Source: an uncultured Lachnospiraceae bacterium (lineage in GTDB: Bacteria > Bacillota_A > Clostridia > Lachnospirales > Lachnospiraceae). Taken from it: a stretch of DNA of 43,212 nt. The DNA lies in NCBI GenBank assembly GCA_902801585.1, contig CADCIU010000023.1:1-43212 (forward strand), written 5' to 3'. Each line of letters starts with the position of its first letter. Positions within the stretch are counted from its first letter, which is position 1. Of the stretch, positions 42,540 through 43,212 are shown in pieces. The position numbers were made by a program, and so were the translations under genes. Below the pieces are notes generated by a model. The model ran no database searches and was not told the origin of the DNA. It saw only the letters and a list, made by a program, of their open reading frames with translations.

Positions 42540-43061
42540 ATGAGCAGAAATAATGAATTTAACAACAGACAGCGGCGGGACTACATTCCCAATGATGAGA
42601 TCGACCGGGAAGAGAAGGCCGACCGCAGGCTGCAGAAAAAAGGAAGCGTGTTCAGTGTCCTGTTGGGAGGACTGATCGTACTCTCGCTTCTGGTATTTGT
42701 GTTTATCCTCATTGACAGCGGCTTTATTGCGGGAGCAGCGCACCCGATCTACGGCAGTCCTGAGGCTGCTGCCGAACAGGGAGGTTCTCAGGTGAGCGGC
42801 GGACTGACACAGGAGCAGAAGAAACAGGCAGAGGAGCAGGCCCGCAAAGAGAAGGAAGAAGAAAAGAAGAAGGAGCAGGAGAAACAGGCTGCTCTTGAGG
42901 CGGAAGAAGAGGAAAAGCGCAAGGCGGCCCAGGAAGAAGAGGAGAAGAGAATCGCTGCAGAAAGGGCGGCTCTGGTGGAAGCAGGAGAGATCGAAGAAGA
43001 AGAACACGAAAAGGCTATCAGGAAGTTCGAGGAAAGCAGAAAGGAGCAGGAGAATGTTTAA
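42540..43061 (+). CDS. Membrane protein with Lys/Glu-rich low-complexity tail
   Basis: ATG at 42540 is preferred, with ggggg 5 nt upstream; an in-frame GTG at 42522 overlaps the polC stop. The 173-residue product has a charged N-terminus (to about residue 38), one transmembrane segment (about 40-63, SVFSVLLGGLIVLSLLVFVF), a short Gly/Ala region, and a coiled-coil-like tail of Lys, Glu, Gln, Ala and Arg (about 95-173). No family recognised. The tail resembles that of the PBP at 25625 in composition. Confidence 0.75.
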   Translation: MSRNNEFNNRQRRDYIPNDEIDREEKADRRLQKKGSVFSVLLGGLIVLSLLVFVFILIDSGFIAGAAHPIYGSPEAAAEQGGSQVSGGLTQEQKKQAEEQARKEKEEEKKKEQEKQAALEAEEEEKRKAAQEEEEKRIAAERAALVEAGEIEEEEHEKAIRKFEESRKEQENV

Positions 43062-43212
43062 TGAAAAGAGCACAGAATACTATAATGGGCAGAACATGAG
43101 AGTAGTTCAGACAGCCAAGTATAAGCAGAGCAAAGAAAAGGCTCTTGAGATAATAGAGAAGTACGACAGGATCGGTGAGGGTGACTTTTGGATTCTGATG
43201 AATTCGAACAAG
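43054..43212 (+). CDS. Hypothetical protein, 3' end beyond the window
   Basis: ATG at 43054 lies inside the end of the preceding gene (8-nt overlap) with aaggag (43041-43046) 7 nt upstream. The frame stays open for 53 codons to the window end. Residues seen: MFNEKSTEYYNGQNMRVVQT..., ending in GEGDFWILMNSNK. No family can be assigned from this fragment. Confidence 0.6.
   Translation, partial: MFNEKSTEYYNGQNMRVVQTAKYKQSKEKALEIIEKYDRIGEGDFWILMNSNK

Noticed and set aside
1..43212. CRISPR arrays, prophage or insertion sequences
   Set aside because: No regularly spaced repeats, no transposase, integrase or phage structural gene could be recognised in the window.

Overview
The window reads as a chromosome segment of an anaerobic, spore-former-related Firmicute, most likely a Lachnospiraceae/Clostridia member of moderate GC. 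The reasons are PolC, a SigH-type sigma factor, Mini-RNase III beside cysS, a group B-type [FeFe] hydrogenase, the gene order pyrH-frr-uppS-cdsA-rseP-ispG-polC, and a PurO-type IMP cyclohydrolase paired with a stand-alone AICAR formyltransferase. There are no phage genes, insertion sequences or CRISPR arrays.

Positions 1-7000 are the accessory part. An unrecognised pair (a short protein and a 516-residue coiled-coil protein) is followed by an XRE/TPR regulator interrupted by an in-frame TAG, an orphan acidic protein, about 300 nt of AT-rich DNA, and a MazG-like / DUF5714 / DUF434 cluster. It ends at a tRNA-Met on the minus strand. Two degenerate copies of a REP-like palindrome lie here, and a large intact one lies at 30502-30597.

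Positions 7000-16600 hold a secreted amidase/beta-lactamase-like fusion, a double-glycine-leader SH3b protein, the serine/threonine transporter SstT, the purO-AICAR formyltransferase operon with a HEIGH putative metalloprotein, CBS-pair and DJ-1 proteins on the minus strand, and the hydrogenase.

Positions 16700-20820 form an ispF-cysS-mrnC-rlmB-sigH-like operon ending in a small unknown protein. Positions 20926-25402 are a minus-strand cell-surface block: a 948-residue metallo-beta-lactamase-fold / cell-wall-binding / NlpC-P60 protein, then a phosphodiester glycosidase and a small membrane protein. Positions 25625-32457 carry a class A PBP, tRNA-Thr, a YigZ protein, MgtE, the REP palindrome and TypA.

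Positions 32737-43212 are the pyrH-frr-uppS-cdsA-rseP-ispG-polC run. dxr, usually found between cdsA and rseP, is not there. The window closes with a lysine/glutamate-rich membrane protein and a gene cut by the window edge.

The most distinctive items are surface-related: the GG-leader SH3b protein, the amidase/beta-lactamase fusion, and the MBL/NlpC-P60 protein whose wall-binding block is duplicated on both sides of the peptidase. No complete new defence or mobile system could be demonstrated.
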